A stretch of 64,000 nt of DNA, from positions 1 through 64,000 of the forward strand of contig CASDPA010000010.1 of NCBI GenBank assembly GCA_949282255.1. The letters are read 5' to 3'. The stretch is from an uncultured Spirochaetales bacterium. GTDB lineage: Bacteria > Spirochaetota > Spirochaetia > Sphaerochaetales > Sphaerochaetaceae. Shown here one piece after another: positions 15,633 through 24,105 of the stretch; the first letter of the stretch is position 1, and each line of letters starts with the position of its first letter. Position numbers and translations under genes: made by a program. Under the pieces are notes generated by a model. That model was given only the letters and a program-made list of their open reading frames with translations, had not been told where the DNA came from and made no database searches.

Positions 15633-16328
15633 TCAGCCCTCCTTGGGAAATCCATGCTTTTCGCCCCAGCCAAACGGATCGTTCCTCCACTCCTGGAGGG
15701 TCTGAGCCTCTTCAGCGCTGATATATCCGATTTCGGCAGCAATCCTTATCATCAAATCATAGGAAAGGATGGTATGGTAGCAGCAACTGGGCTGGAGGGA
15801 GGCAAATGCATCCTCGCTCGCCTTGAGACCATAAGTGAAGATGCCGAGGCATGTATCCACAACCCCTCCGGTGGCTCTTATCGCCTCTACCGCCTTTATG
15901 GAAGAGGAGCCCGTGCTGATCAGGTCCTCGATCAAAAGCACACGCGCACCTTCATAGCTGCCGCTTCTTCCAAGCCCCTCCACCTGATGGCCCAAGCCGT
16001 GGTCCTTGGAGCCTCCACGCACATAGGAAAGGGGTTTGTTGAGCCTGTCTGCAAGGCTTGTGGCATGTGGGATACCGGCAGTGGCGGTCCCTGCGATATT
16101 ATCAAACTGAAGATTGAGAGCCTCAATCATATCGGAAAAGGCATCACAGATCAGGGCCCTGTATTTCGCTGAAGCCAAAAACTGCCTGTTGTCGTTATAA
16201 ATCGGCATCCTGTATCCGCTCGCCCATTTGAAGGGATCCTTGGGACTGAGGCGGATAGCGCCCAAATCCAAAGCAGCCTTTGCAAGCTGCGTTCCATAAT
16301 AAGTCGTAATTTCGTTGAGTGTCTTCAT
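15633..16328 (-). CDS. pyrE: Orotate phosphoribosyltransferase
   Basis: Transfers ribose-phosphate from PRPP to orotate giving OMP. The 231-residue protein carries the PRPP loop V-L-L-I-E-D-L-I-S-T-G-S-S, the catalytic flexible-loop region K-D-H-G-L-G-H, and D-P-F-K-W-A-S-G near the N-terminus. ATG 16328 is preferred over 16340: GGAG lies six bases upstream of the former and none precedes the latter. Lies 24 bp after pyrBI and two bases before pyrF. Confidence 0.92.
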   Translation of the reverse strand: MKTLNEITTYYGTQLAKAALDLGAIRLSPKDPFKWASGYRMPIYNDNRQFLASAKYRALICDAFSDMIEALNLQFDNIAGTATAGIPHATSLADRLNKPLSYVRGGSKDHGLGHQVEGLGRSGSYEGARVLLIEDLISTGSSSIKAVEAIRATGGVVDTCLGIFTYGLKASEDAFASLQPSCCYHTILSYDLMIRIAAEIGYISAEEAQTLQEWRNDPFGWGEKHGFPKEG

Positions 16329-16352
16329 ATCGTGCTCCATTATAACAGAATA

Positions 16353-17948
16353 TCAGCTTCTTTTGTTCCAAATTTCCTTGAATGAATGTACTTTGCCGCA
16401 ATAGGCACAACGATATTTATCATCCTGCGTCCTGAAGAATACAGCCGGCACCCCTTCTCCATTGCAGGGATGGGATATACAGGCTTCGTTTTTACAAGAC
16501 AGGTCGGAGAAATTATAAATCCTTGGAGGCATATGGGTACGGAATTTGCTTTCAACCTTGGAGTTCTTTATGATATTGAGCGTGCAATGTGGAGCGACTG
16601 CGGCAAGCCGTTTGAGGTCCTTGCGGCAGAGCTCGTAATTTCCAGGACGGAAGATGATCCCCTTGTACTGACCATCGCTTCCACGGCTGACCCACTCACC
16701 TCCTTTGCTCTCATCTAGATTGAGAACGGAGGAAATGAGCCTCATATGGCTCCTTATCTCGCTCGGAGCATCACCTTTGCAGATATGATCGATCACTATG
16801 CCGTTTTCAAGAGGGCGGACACCTTCAGAATAATTCTTCTTGCCCTTTACGTCATTATCGCTGAGATCTACTGAAATTATGTATTCCTCACTTCTGTAAT
16901 CCTTTGCATCTTCCTCACTTCCTTCGTAATCGGAACCGACCTTTCCTGCAATAAGGCCAAGAAGGACCATGCGCACATACATGCCGTTTATGGCCTGGCG
17001 CTCCCATCCGTTAAGTTCTGTCTTATCAAGGAATGTAGGAATGGTCGGATGCTCCTTATGGCGGGGAAGCGGATGATAGAACTTTGTTCCGCTCTGCAGA
17101 TACGGAAGGAACTGTTCTTTGAAAGTTATGGCATCCCTGAGCATGTCCTGCTTCTGCAATATCCTCTCGCCCATCCTCTCCAATTGGGGTCTGGTGAAAT
17201 ACCACATCTTCGCAGTGTCGTTAGAGGCAAGATATTCGGCAATCGAAGAGAAAATCCTGACCTCAAATCCATTTTCCTTCATGATCTCTATATAGTTTTC
17301 AGGCATCATAAGCTCCTCTGGAGCTATAAGGTCCACCTTCACCTTATCAAAAACCTTGAGACCATCGGCCTTTGAATGAACCGTACGCCCATGGTAGAGA
17401 TCTCCCACAAGAGCCAAATGGATATGTGAAAAATCCATGTTCTGGTCCTCGAGGAATGTGAATTCATCAAGAAGCTCCTGGGTGGGATGCTCATGCTTGC
17501 CATCACCTGCGTTTATGAACGCCGGCTTATATGGGAGGCCGTTGCGCACGGCATATTCCCCACATTCCTCGCTCAGCCATTTGGTAAGCCCCTCAACCTT
17601 GCTGCGTACGATAAAAATCCTGTTGGAATATCCGCTGAGCATGTTGAAAGTATCGGCAAAGCTCTCCCCCTTGTTGATGCTGGAGGATGAACAAAGGAGT
17701 TCGGACACCTTCGCATGATGGAATTTTGCAGCATTTCTGAAAGACTCCTTTGTTCTCGTGCTATCCTCGAGAAAAACCTCATACATGCCGAAATCCGGAT
17801 CATCGATCCTGAACTCAGCCATCGTCTGCTCGTCTCCGGATACCACAGCATTCTTCAGCTCCATAACCTTCTTGAAAAGGTAACGCCTTTCATTGATAGA
17901 AAAGTCTTCGATTACATTAAGGCTCCTGCCCTTGAACACGTTTGCCAT
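16353..17948 (-). CDS. pyrBI: Fused aspartate carbamoyltransferase catalytic and regulatory chains (PyrB-PyrI)
   Basis: A 531-residue fusion. Residues 1-345 are the catalytic chain: the carbamoyl-phosphate loop S-T-R-T near 64, the H-P-T-Q-E-L-L loop near 153, and H-P-L-P-R for aspartate. Residues 365-531 are the regulatory chain, ending in a zinc domain with Cys485-x4-Cys490-x23-Cys514-x2-Cys517, matching PyrI spacing. Regulatory chains bind CTP/ATP, so feedback control is likely retained. Similar fusions are known from Thermotoga and some treponemes. Start ATG 17948 has GGAGG six bases upstream; the TTG at 17960 precedes that site. Transcription appears governed by the attenuator at 17959-17988. 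Confidence 0.93.
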   Translation of the reverse strand: MANVFKGRSLNVIEDFSINERRYLFKKVMELKNAVVSGDEQTMAEFRIDDPDFGMYEVFLEDSTRTKESFRNAAKFHHAKVSELLCSSSSINKGESFADTFNMLSGYSNRIFIVRSKVEGLTKWLSEECGEYAVRNGLPYKPAFINAGDGKHEHPTQELLDEFTFLEDQNMDFSHIHLALVGDLYHGRTVHSKADGLKVFDKVKVDLIAPEELMMPENYIEIMKENGFEVRIFSSIAEYLASNDTAKMWYFTRPQLERMGERILQKQDMLRDAITFKEQFLPYLQSGTKFYHPLPRHKEHPTIPTFLDKTELNGWERQAINGMYVRMVLLGLIAGKVGSDYEGSEEDAKDYRSEEYIISVDLSDNDVKGKKNYSEGVRPLENGIVIDHICKGDAPSEIRSHMRLISSVLNLDESKGGEWVSRGSDGQYKGIIFRPGNYELCRKDLKRLAAVAPHCTLNIIKNSKVESKFRTHMPPRIYNFSDLSCKNEACISHPCNGEGVPAVFFRTQDDKYRCAYCGKVHSFKEIWNKRS

Positions 17949-17958
17949 TGCAGCCTCC

Positions 17959-17988
17959 AAAAAAAAGCGGCCTGAAAAACAGACCGCT
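17959..17988 (-). terminator. Intrinsic terminator (attenuator) just before pyrBI
   Basis: On the minus strand a 9-bp stem AGCGGUCUG / CAGGCCGCU (one G-U pair) with a UUUUU loop is followed by seven T, then directly by the pyrBI ribosome site GGAGG. It lies only 11 nt before the start codon, so transcripts must read through it to express pyrBI. It could in part serve as the terminator of the upstream BY-kinase gene, which ends 130 bp earlier. Confidence 0.85.
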
Positions 17989-17993
17989 GAAAA

Positions 17994-18071
17994 TCAAACA
18001 ATAAGATGAAAAGGAAACACCATGCGGGCAACCAATAGAGAAAAACTGTTATCCGCTTTCCATTTGTCCAT
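17994..18071 (-). CDS. pyrL: pyr operon leader peptide
   Basis: A 25-codon reading frame starting ATG 18071 (GAGG seven bases upstream) and ending TGA 17996-17994, five bases before the attenuator stem. Predicted peptide begins M-D-K-W-K-A-D-N-S-F-S and ends V-F-P-F-H-L-I-V. About half the bases from 18050 to 17989 are T. In enterobacteria, UTP shortage makes RNA polymerase pause in such a U-rich leader so that the translating ribosome catches up and prevents terminator folding. A ribosome stopping here would cover the 5' arm of the hairpin. Function is inferred from arrangement; the peptide itself need have no activity. The gene symbol is by analogy. Confidence 0.6.
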   Translation of the reverse strand: MDKWKADNSFSLLVARMVFPFHLIV

Positions 18072-18120
18072 GATGATCCTCACTAGCGAAAGAGGATAAC
18101 AGGAAGACAAATCTTTGTCT
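18046..18120 (-). promoter_or_regulatory. Pyr leader inverted repeats (upstream half)
   Basis: Between the BY-kinase stop and the leader peptide there are four overlapping pairings on the minus strand: AGACAAA/TTTGTCT (18120-18114 with 18111-18105); ATTTGTC/GACAAAT (18112-18106 with 18068-18062); CTGTTATCC/GGATAACAG (18102-18094 with 18054-18046); ATCCTC/GAGGAT hiding the leader ribosome site (18097-18092 with about 18081-18076). The second and third cross each other (pseudoknot order A-B-A'-B'). No convincing promoter could be placed, so transcript start is unknown. Confidence 0.4.
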
Positions 18121-20566
18121 ACTCTTTTTTGCCACGGGCCGCCTCATCATTTTCTATTTCCTTTAAAAAGGCATCAAAACCTGAAGGCATAACAGCCTTT
18201 ACAGTCTTGGTATCGACCTTCTTTACTTGGTGTTTTTCATGGTCGATTCCATCAGGATAGGCAAGAGGGGCATCCGGCCACATGCTGGTATCCTTTTCCT
18301 GCAGGCGGGATTTCAGCTGCCTTTTATAAATAGCCGAGTATTTGCTTGCCTTCCTGAGATAAGTCTTCCTGATGATCTTATCCTCCCTGGCCCCCAAATT
18401 ATAACCGCCATAACCGTATTTATAACCGTATCCCGTCTTCATACCGAAGCTGGTTGAATCCAAAGCAAGCCCGTTGAGACATGCACCTATGATATTTGCG
18501 CTGCCGCTCCTGAGCTCTTCTATAAGGAGCTCCACCTCGGGAATGTTGCTTATGCCGGCCCTGGCCACGATCAAAACCTCGGGAGCTACACAGGCTATCG
18601 TGAGAAGCTCGGATGCAAAAGAAAGAGGAGGTGCATCAAAGAAGATGTAATCATAAAGATTGCTGACCTTTTTTAAGAACAGGTTAAGTGGCTGAGCCTG
18701 GATGACAATGGAAGGAACAACGACATTGGATCCTGTGCCAAGAATGTGGAGGGATGGAAGGCTCCCATACGGCACCCTTATGGCCTCCGATACATCGACA
18801 TCCCCGTTAAGAACATCTACAAGACCCTTTTTAGAATGCTTGACCTCAAACACATTCTCCACATTCGGCTTCCTCAAGTCCAGATCGACCACAAGCACCT
18901 TCTTACCGTTCAAGGCAAGAGCATATGCGATATTTGCAACCGTGGTGGTCTTTCCATCGGTCTTTCCAGGAGAGCATACGGTGATATACCTGCTCTCCAG
19001 TTTTTTGCCGTATATTATCGAAGAAGCGACATGCTTATAGCGCTCGCTCATGAAGCTCATCGGGTTGCGGTAAAGCGCAAGACCTACCCTTCCATCTTTT
19101 CCTGCTTTGCTCTTTTTCACCTCCAGAGGAATCCAGCCAAGTATTGGAATGTTGTCGCCAATCGCTTTTGCAAGGTCCTCCCTATCCTTTATCCTCTTAT
19201 CCGTGAGACCGAGAACGACAGCAATACCCACTCCTGCGAATATGCCCAAGAAGCCGGCAATCAAAAGGGTTTTCGCCTTCTGCGGGGACACGGGATCTTC
19301 CGGTACCAGCGCGCTGTCGATACTTGTTACATTATCTATTATGGAAGCCCTGAGCAAAGCGGTCTCGCTCTCCATCTCCCTCAATCTCAGAAGCAGCTGC
19401 TGATTGATCTCCACATCCCCCTGCAGCTCAAGAAGCCGTCTCTGCATATCCGGCATCTTCATCAGCTCCTCATCCAGAAGGACCTCTTCATTATCAAGCA
19501 CGGCAACGCTAACCTCTGCGACTGCTTTCTGAACATACGCGGAAGCAAAGCTCCTTGCATCCACTGCAGACATATAAGGCGAAGCAAGTTCCTCAACAAT
19601 GCGCTCCATGGCAGTCTTTGCAGTCTCCTGCATTTGTGAAACACTGTAATATCTTGCCTGCTGGCCTGCTGAGAGCACCTGGCTCTGCCTGTTGCTGGAG
19701 GCGGCAATCACATCAAAGGAAAGAAGCTCGACATAATAGTTGCTTATATCCTGCTTCAATCCCGCTATCTCACCATTTTCCGAAACAGCCTGATATAACG
19801 CTTGATCGGCTTTAATCGAAGAAAGGATCTTATCCGCCTCTTCAATCTCATACTCGAGAGGAGTTCTTATCAAACTGTAATAGCTGAGCTTCATCAGCAA
19901 TACTTCGTTCTGCTCGGTAAGACGCATTACCCCGTTGTCCTTTTGGAAATCGGACAGCGCCTGGGCGGATTCGGCAAGCAGCTGCTCAACCATCGGAATC
20001 TGGGAAGCTACGAAATCAAGCTGGTTCTGTGCGCTGTTTCGGGCAAGGCCTGTAAGGAGCTCTGAATAGGCAAGAGCTATGGCATTGCAGAAGTCGCTTG
20101 CAAAATAAGGATTCTGGTCCTTGACCGTTATCCTCACAAAAGAAGTATTGTCAACAGGCTCAAAAGACACACTTTCCTTCAGGGATTCGTAATTCAAAGG
20201 ATCTTCAAAATCCGAATACCTTATTCCTTCCGAATTGACATATTGCGTAAGATCCAGCTTGTTCAACGCATTATCAAAAGTGGTGCGGGAACTGAGAAGC
20301 TCTATTTCGGTATTTATCGAATTGCTGCTGCCTAAGCTGAGGGACAGCATGCTGCTCAAGCTGCTGCTTTTGGATATGGGCTGAACCATCATGCTTGCAC
20401 TGGTTTCATAAATGGGAACAGCTCGTAAAAGATAAAACACCGCAAATGCAACCGTAATAAAGAAGGCAAGAATCACTATCCAGATACGGCTCAATACGCT
20501 TTCAATCAATTCGGAGATGCTGATTTCCATCTCTTCGTTTTCTTTTCTCGTCTCACTCATATCCAC
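18119..20566 (-). CDS. Polysaccharide co-polymerase / tyrosine autokinase (Wzz-BY-kinase)
   Basis: An 815-residue inner-membrane protein of the Wzc type, controlling chain length and export of a surface polysaccharide. N-terminal Wzz domain with first helix at about 30-50; long periplasmic coiled region; second helix near 427-447; then a cytoplasmic BY-kinase with Walker A S-P-G-K-T-D-G-K-T-T-T, Walker A' L-V-V-D-L-D-L-R-K-P and Walker B Y-I-F-F-D-A-P-P. A tyrosine cluster follows (Y-G-Y-K-Y-G-Y-G-G-Y and more), the expected autophosphorylation tail, with an extra 80-residue extension. Follows the Wza-like gene by 3 bp. No glycosyltransferases are in the window. Confidence 0.9.
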   Translation of the reverse strand: MDMSETRKENEEMEISISELIESVLSRIWIVILAFFITVAFAVFYLLRAVPIYETSASMMVQPISKSSSLSSMLSLSLGSSNSINTEIELLSSRTTFDNALNKLDLTQYVNSEGIRYSDFEDPLNYESLKESVSFEPVDNTSFVRITVKDQNPYFASDFCNAIALAYSELLTGLARNSAQNQLDFVASQIPMVEQLLAESAQALSDFQKDNGVMRLTEQNEVLLMKLSYYSLIRTPLEYEIEEADKILSSIKADQALYQAVSENGEIAGLKQDISNYYVELLSFDVIAASSNRQSQVLSAGQQARYYSVSQMQETAKTAMERIVEELASPYMSAVDARSFASAYVQKAVAEVSVAVLDNEEVLLDEELMKMPDMQRRLLELQGDVEINQQLLLRLREMESETALLRASIIDNVTSIDSALVPEDPVSPQKAKTLLIAGFLGIFAGVGIAVVLGLTDKRIKDREDLAKAIGDNIPILGWIPLEVKKSKAGKDGRVGLALYRNPMSFMSERYKHVASSIIYGKKLESRYITVCSPGKTDGKTTTVANIAYALALNGKKVLVVDLDLRKPNVENVFEVKHSKKGLVDVLNGDVDVSEAIRVPYGSLPSLHILGTGSNVVVPSIVIQAQPLNLFLKKVSNLYDYIFFDAPPLSFASELLTIACVAPEVLIVARAGISNIPEVELLIEELRSGSANIIGACLNGLALDSTSFGMKTGYGYKYGYGGYNLGAREDKIIRKTYLRKASKYSAIYKRQLKSRLQEKDTSMWPDAPLAYPDGIDHEKHQVKKVDTKTVKAVMPSGFDAFLKEIENDEAARGKKE

Positions 20567-20569
20567 CTC

Positions 20570-22141
20570 TTACTTACCCGCATTCGCTATGTTGACGCTT
20601 GCTGTGATTATGCTTGCGACAATGCCTACGATCGAGGAAACAAGCCCGACCACGGCAACAGTGGGTGCAATCTTTGTCTGAAGAACATTCTCCTCGACTG
20701 TAATGACTGTCTCGGCAGGAATGGTATCATCCTTGGACAGCTTGTTTCCTTCTTTGTCGACTATGGAAATATATTTTTCCCCCTTGGCAGAGCCGGTAAG
20801 CCCGCCTGCAAGATTTATATAATAGCTCATCGTACGTCCTGGAACGTATCCATAGACACCAGGATTTGCAACAGCGCCATTGACGGAAACAAGCATCTGA
20901 TTGAACGGGATATAAAAACAATCCCCTGCCTCAAGCAACATATTGCCGGTGGAGGCTCCGTCATAAAGTATCTTTTGGAAATCCAAAGCTATCATTTCAC
21001 CATTACGGACAAGATAGGCATTCTCAAGATTGCTCGAGGGAATGAAATATTGACTGATTGCGCTCAGCATGTCATACACGGTCTCTCCGGGCACAAAACG
21101 ATAATAGTATTTCTCATTCTTGTCCCCTTGGATCATATTGGTTGTGCTCTGGCTTAAAAGCGCACCTTCGATTGAAACGGATGAAAGGTTGTCCACACTT
21201 GGCTCAACATAAACAATGTCCCCGTCCAGCAAGGCAATTTCCGTGGACGAGTCAACGTTTATCACATCCACATATCCTCCGATGGAGCTTCTCTGGATGC
21301 TGATTTTCCCACTTGCAGAGCTTTCCAATCCACCTGCATAGTCCTTCAAAAGCGCCTGAAGGTTTTCACCACTGAGAATCTGATAGGTACCGGGATTGGA
21401 TACTGCGCCGGAAATTATGATGCTGCGATCCTTCACCCCTACGGTAATCGTATCTCCTGGTCTAAGACGTGGATTATGATCCCCTTCACCCCTTCTCATT
21501 GCCGAATATAGATCATAACTTACAGTATTTCCGGATTTATCCGTGATGCTGACATTTCTGCTGCTTGCATTCGCTGATGCCAGATACATCACATCTGCAA
21601 GACGGCTCATGCCGCTTACAGTGACATACTTATTGGAAACCACCTCCCCCTTCATCAATACGGAAAAAAGTCCGAGGGATGTGAGATTGATGACAGGCTC
21701 TGAATATCTGTTGTATTCGATTAAAACCTTCATGATAGCTGCACGGGCCTCGGAGAAGGTCATCCCTCCAACATCTATTTCAGAAATGCCGGGAATCCTG
21801 ATCTTCCCATCAATTGGTACAGAAACACTCAGATTCACGGGAGTGGTTCCTGTTCTTTCAAGATAGGAGATACTTATCACATCTCCAGGAACAAGGACAT
21901 AACCGGGATCGGAAGTGGCCAAAAGCAGCTCAACCGCTCTTCTTGACGAATAGTTGTCATCGTCAACAAGGATAGGATTCTCATCAAGTCCGAGCTGGAC
22001 AGCCAAGCTGTCGGGAGTGGTCTTCATTTCATATTCCACGTTACCTATGCGGGGGGAAACCACCACCTGGGCACTGAAACAAGGGATTATGCAAAGGAGC
22101 ACAACCAAAGCCAATACAAGATATCTTCTGAAGTTTTTCAT
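20570..22141 (-). CDS. Polysaccharide export protein, Wza-like (SLBB domains)
   Basis: A 523-residue secreted protein. A signal peptide (R-R-Y-L-V-L-A-L-V-V-L-L-C-I-I-P-C-F-S-A) is followed by the poly-export domain (P-G-D-V-I-S-I-S-Y and V-P-I-D-G-K-I-R-I-P-G), then at least three SLBB domains (for example I-S-G-A-V-S-N-P-G-T-Y and V-N-G-A-V-A-N-P-G-V-Y-G-Y). The protein ends in a hydrophobic segment, V-A-V-V-G-L-V-S-S-I-V-G-I-V-A-S-I-I, that may span the outer membrane as the Wza C-terminal helix does. No lipobox Cys is evident. Start ATG 22141 chosen because the signal peptide begins there. Pairs with the downstream BY-kinase. Confidence 0.88.
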   Translation of the reverse strand: MKNFRRYLVLALVVLLCIIPCFSAQVVVSPRIGNVEYEMKTTPDSLAVQLGLDENPILVDDDNYSSRRAVELLLATSDPGYVLVPGDVISISYLERTGTTPVNLSVSVPIDGKIRIPGISEIDVGGMTFSEARAAIMKVLIEYNRYSEPVINLTSLGLFSVLMKGEVVSNKYVTVSGMSRLADVMYLASANASSRNVSITDKSGNTVSYDLYSAMRRGEGDHNPRLRPGDTITVGVKDRSIIISGAVSNPGTYQILSGENLQALLKDYAGGLESSASGKISIQRSSIGGYVDVINVDSSTEIALLDGDIVYVEPSVDNLSSVSIEGALLSQSTTNMIQGDKNEKYYYRFVPGETVYDMLSAISQYFIPSSNLENAYLVRNGEMIALDFQKILYDGASTGNMLLEAGDCFYIPFNQMLVSVNGAVANPGVYGYVPGRTMSYYINLAGGLTGSAKGEKYISIVDKEGNKLSKDDTIPAETVITVEENVLQTKIAPTVAVVGLVSSIVGIVASIITASVNIANAGK

Positions 22142-22300
22142 TTCGCTACCAAATCCATAATTTCTGTATCTCCAATAAAGTATCAGAGATACGAAGAAAA
22201 AGCCATACAAAAGAAAAAAACATTATTAGGCCGCAAAAATTCCATGTTTTTTAGAAAATATGAACCTTCGAACCATCCATTCCCAAAGCACAGGCCGGGC

Positions 22301-22684
22301 TCAAAGCACAGCCTGGACCTCTATTTCGACCTTCACATCCTTTGGAAGACGTGCAACTTCAACAGCGGAACGTGCAGGAAGGACATCGTTGTTTTTGAAA
22401 AATTCGGCATATACTTCATTTACAGAGGCAAAATCATTCATATCCTTCAAAAAAACAGTCGCTTTGACAACATTCTTTTCTGTTACACCGGCTGTCTCCA
22501 AAACAGCTTTTATGTTCCTGAACACCTGTCGGGCCTGATCGGCTGTACTGCCTTCAACAATCTTTCCCGTTGCCGGATCCACAGGAATCTGGCCCGAGGC
22601 AAACAAAAAGGAACCAACCTTTACAGCCTGGCTGTAAGGTCCAATTGCCGCTGGTGCGTTCTTCGTCTCAATCTTCTCAATCAT
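22301..22684 (-). CDS. ridA: RidA family reactive-intermediate deaminase
   Basis: A 127-residue RidA/YjgF protein. It hydrolyses reactive enamine/imine intermediates made by PLP enzymes such as threonine dehydratase. Signature features are [17 protein letters not shown], a central [22 protein letters not shown], the catalytic Arg in L-P-A-R-S-A-V-E-V, and a C-terminal E-I-E-V-Q-A-V. AAGGAG lies eight bases before ATG. It sits 1 bp after the HAD gene and probably shares its transcript. Confidence 0.93.
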   Translation of the reverse strand: MIEKIETKNAPAAIGPYSQAVKVGSFLFASGQIPVDPATGKIVEGSTADQARQVFRNIKAVLETAGVTEKNVVKATVFLKDMNDFASVNEVYAEFFKNNDVLPARSAVEVARLPKDVKVEIEVQAVL

Positions 22685-22685
22685 T

Positions 22686-23336
22686 TCAACTCTCCTTGTA
22701 AATTATTCTATCATACAACTGACCAGGATTGGATACAAACGATGCATCGTTTTTATCCCTGTCAGAAAAACCAAATCCCCAACCGACCGGAATAAACCGG
22801 ACTCCGGCCTCCATGGCCCCTCTCTCGTCACTTTCACTATCGCCAATCAAAACAGAGTTGGAAAATGGTGAAGAAAAGAAACTACAGACTTTATTGATGA
22901 TCATCGCCTTGGTCAAAGTCTCAGCCTCATCACTTCCCCTTATCACATCAAACAGTCCATTAAAAAGAGAAGAGGATATCATCATTTCGGCAGCTGCTTC
23001 GTTCTTAAGTGTGGCGACGCCAAGCTTCAATCCTTTTTCTTTCATCCTTCTTACTGCATCGACCAAACCGGGATAATAACAGTAGCTGTTTATCCCGATA
23101 TTCTTATATAGTTTTTTGTAAGTGAGCACCGCCTCTGTGTTTTTATCTCCTGTCAAACCAAAAACCTTCTCAAATCCGACATGGAGAGGAGGCCCTACGA
23201 AAAGTGAGAATCTTTTCAAATCATGGCATTCATCGCCACCCATCATCCTTATTACCGTATTTGCAGTTTTGAAAATACCTTCACTTGTATCAAGCAATGT
23301 ACCATCAAGATCGAAAATCACAGTCTCAACAGCCAC
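22686..23336 (-). CDS. HAD phosphatase, phosphoglycolate phosphatase-like
   Basis: A 216-residue HAD hydrolase with complete motifs: [10 protein letters not shown], motif [10 protein letters not shown], a Lys in L-T-K-A, and [12 protein letters not shown]. The cap resembles 5'-nucleotidase/phosphoglycolate phosphatase members. The start is GTG 23336, with AGGAGG seven bases upstream, overlapping the end of the inositol-phosphatase gene by 11 bases. Substrate not determined by sequence. Third of four HAD-type domains in the window. Confidence 0.85.
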   Translation of the reverse strand: MAVETVIFDLDGTLLDTSEGIFKTANTVIRMMGGDECHDLKRFSLFVGPPLHVGFEKVFGLTGDKNTEAVLTYKKLYKNIGINSYCYYPGLVDAVRRMKEKGLKLGVATLKNEAAAEMMISSSLFNGLFDVIRGSDEAETLTKAMIINKVCSFFSSPFSNSVLIGDSESDERGAMEAGVRFIPVGWGFGFSDRDKNDASFVSNPGQLYDRIIYKES

Positions 23337-24105
23337 AGGTTATCCTCCTGAGGCTTTCAAACGAACGCTTGCTCGCTGCAGAAACATCATAAATCCCGTC
23401 TTTTACATCAAGCTGGACCAAACCGCCGGCTTCATTCAAAATGTGCAGACCTGCGGCAATATCATAAAGATGAAGAAATCTTTCATAATATGCACTTGCC
23501 CTACCGGATGCGACATAACACAGGCTCATGGCTGCGCTTCCTATGCTTCTCATATCAGAAAAGACCTCATAAAGACTTCTCATGCGAAGCCAGAAATCAT
23601 CCAGATATTCATGCCTTCGATGCGGAGGCACCATCAAAATGAGACCCTTGGAGCTTTCAATATCACTTACATATATCCTTTTTCCATTCAAATATGCCCC
23701 TTGTCCGGAAATGGCATAAAAGCACTCTCCTCTTGCCGGAGCTGTGACGAAAGAAAAGGCATCACTTCCATTTTCTCTATAGCAGAGGGAAATGCAGTAA
23801 TCGGGATAACCATTCATGAAATCCACCGTTCCATCAACAGGATCGATGATCCATAAGCCACCTGATCCCGCCATCTCCCCTTCCTCTTCAGTAAAGAACC
23901 CATCGTATGGATAACGCTTTTTTATGGATTCAACAAGCATATGCTCAACAGCAACATCAGCATCTGTGACATAATCATTGAAAGCCTTTACTTTCAGTCT
24001 TGCGTCATGGACCGATAAAAGATGTGCGCCAGCCTTATCAAGCAGATCCATTGTAAAAAGAAATTTCTCGATTAAATGGGCATCAAGAGGTAAAGAATCC
24101 ATCAT
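23326..24105 (-). CDS. Inositol monophosphatase family phosphatase
   Basis: A 259-residue Mg2+-dependent, Li+-sensitive-type phosphatase of the IMPase/CysQ/FBPase fold. Metal-site motifs: T-D-A-D near residue 60, E-E-E after it, D-P-V-D-G-T-V-D near 100 and D-I-A-A-G near 214. Candidates are inositol-1-phosphate or PAP hydrolysis. The ATG at 24105 overlaps the stop of the acidic repeat protein (ATGATGA), with GGGGAGG just upstream, so the two are coupled; the longer reading frame to 24156 is rejected. Confidence 0.88.
   Translation of the reverse strand: MMDSLPLDAHLIEKFLFTMDLLDKAGAHLLSVHDARLKVKAFNDYVTDADVAVEHMLVESIKKRYPYDGFFTEEEGEMAGSGGLWIIDPVDGTVDFMNGYPDYCISLCYRENGSDAFSFVTAPARGECFYAISGQGAYLNGKRIYVSDIESSKGLILMVPPHRRHEYLDDFWLRMRSLYEVFSDMRSIGSAAMSLCYVASGRASAYYERFLHLYDIAAGLHILNEAGGLVQLDVKDGIYDVSAASKRSFESLRRITCGC

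Noticed and set aside
15633-15690. Extended pyrF start at 15690
   Set aside because: It lies inside pyrE; the ATG at 15630 has an excellent AAGGAGG site.
17959-17988. Hairpin as only the terminator of the BY-kinase gene
   Set aside because: Possible, but it lies 130 bp from that stop and touches the pyrBI ribosome site, with a translated U-rich frame leading into it; attenuation explains more of the arrangement.
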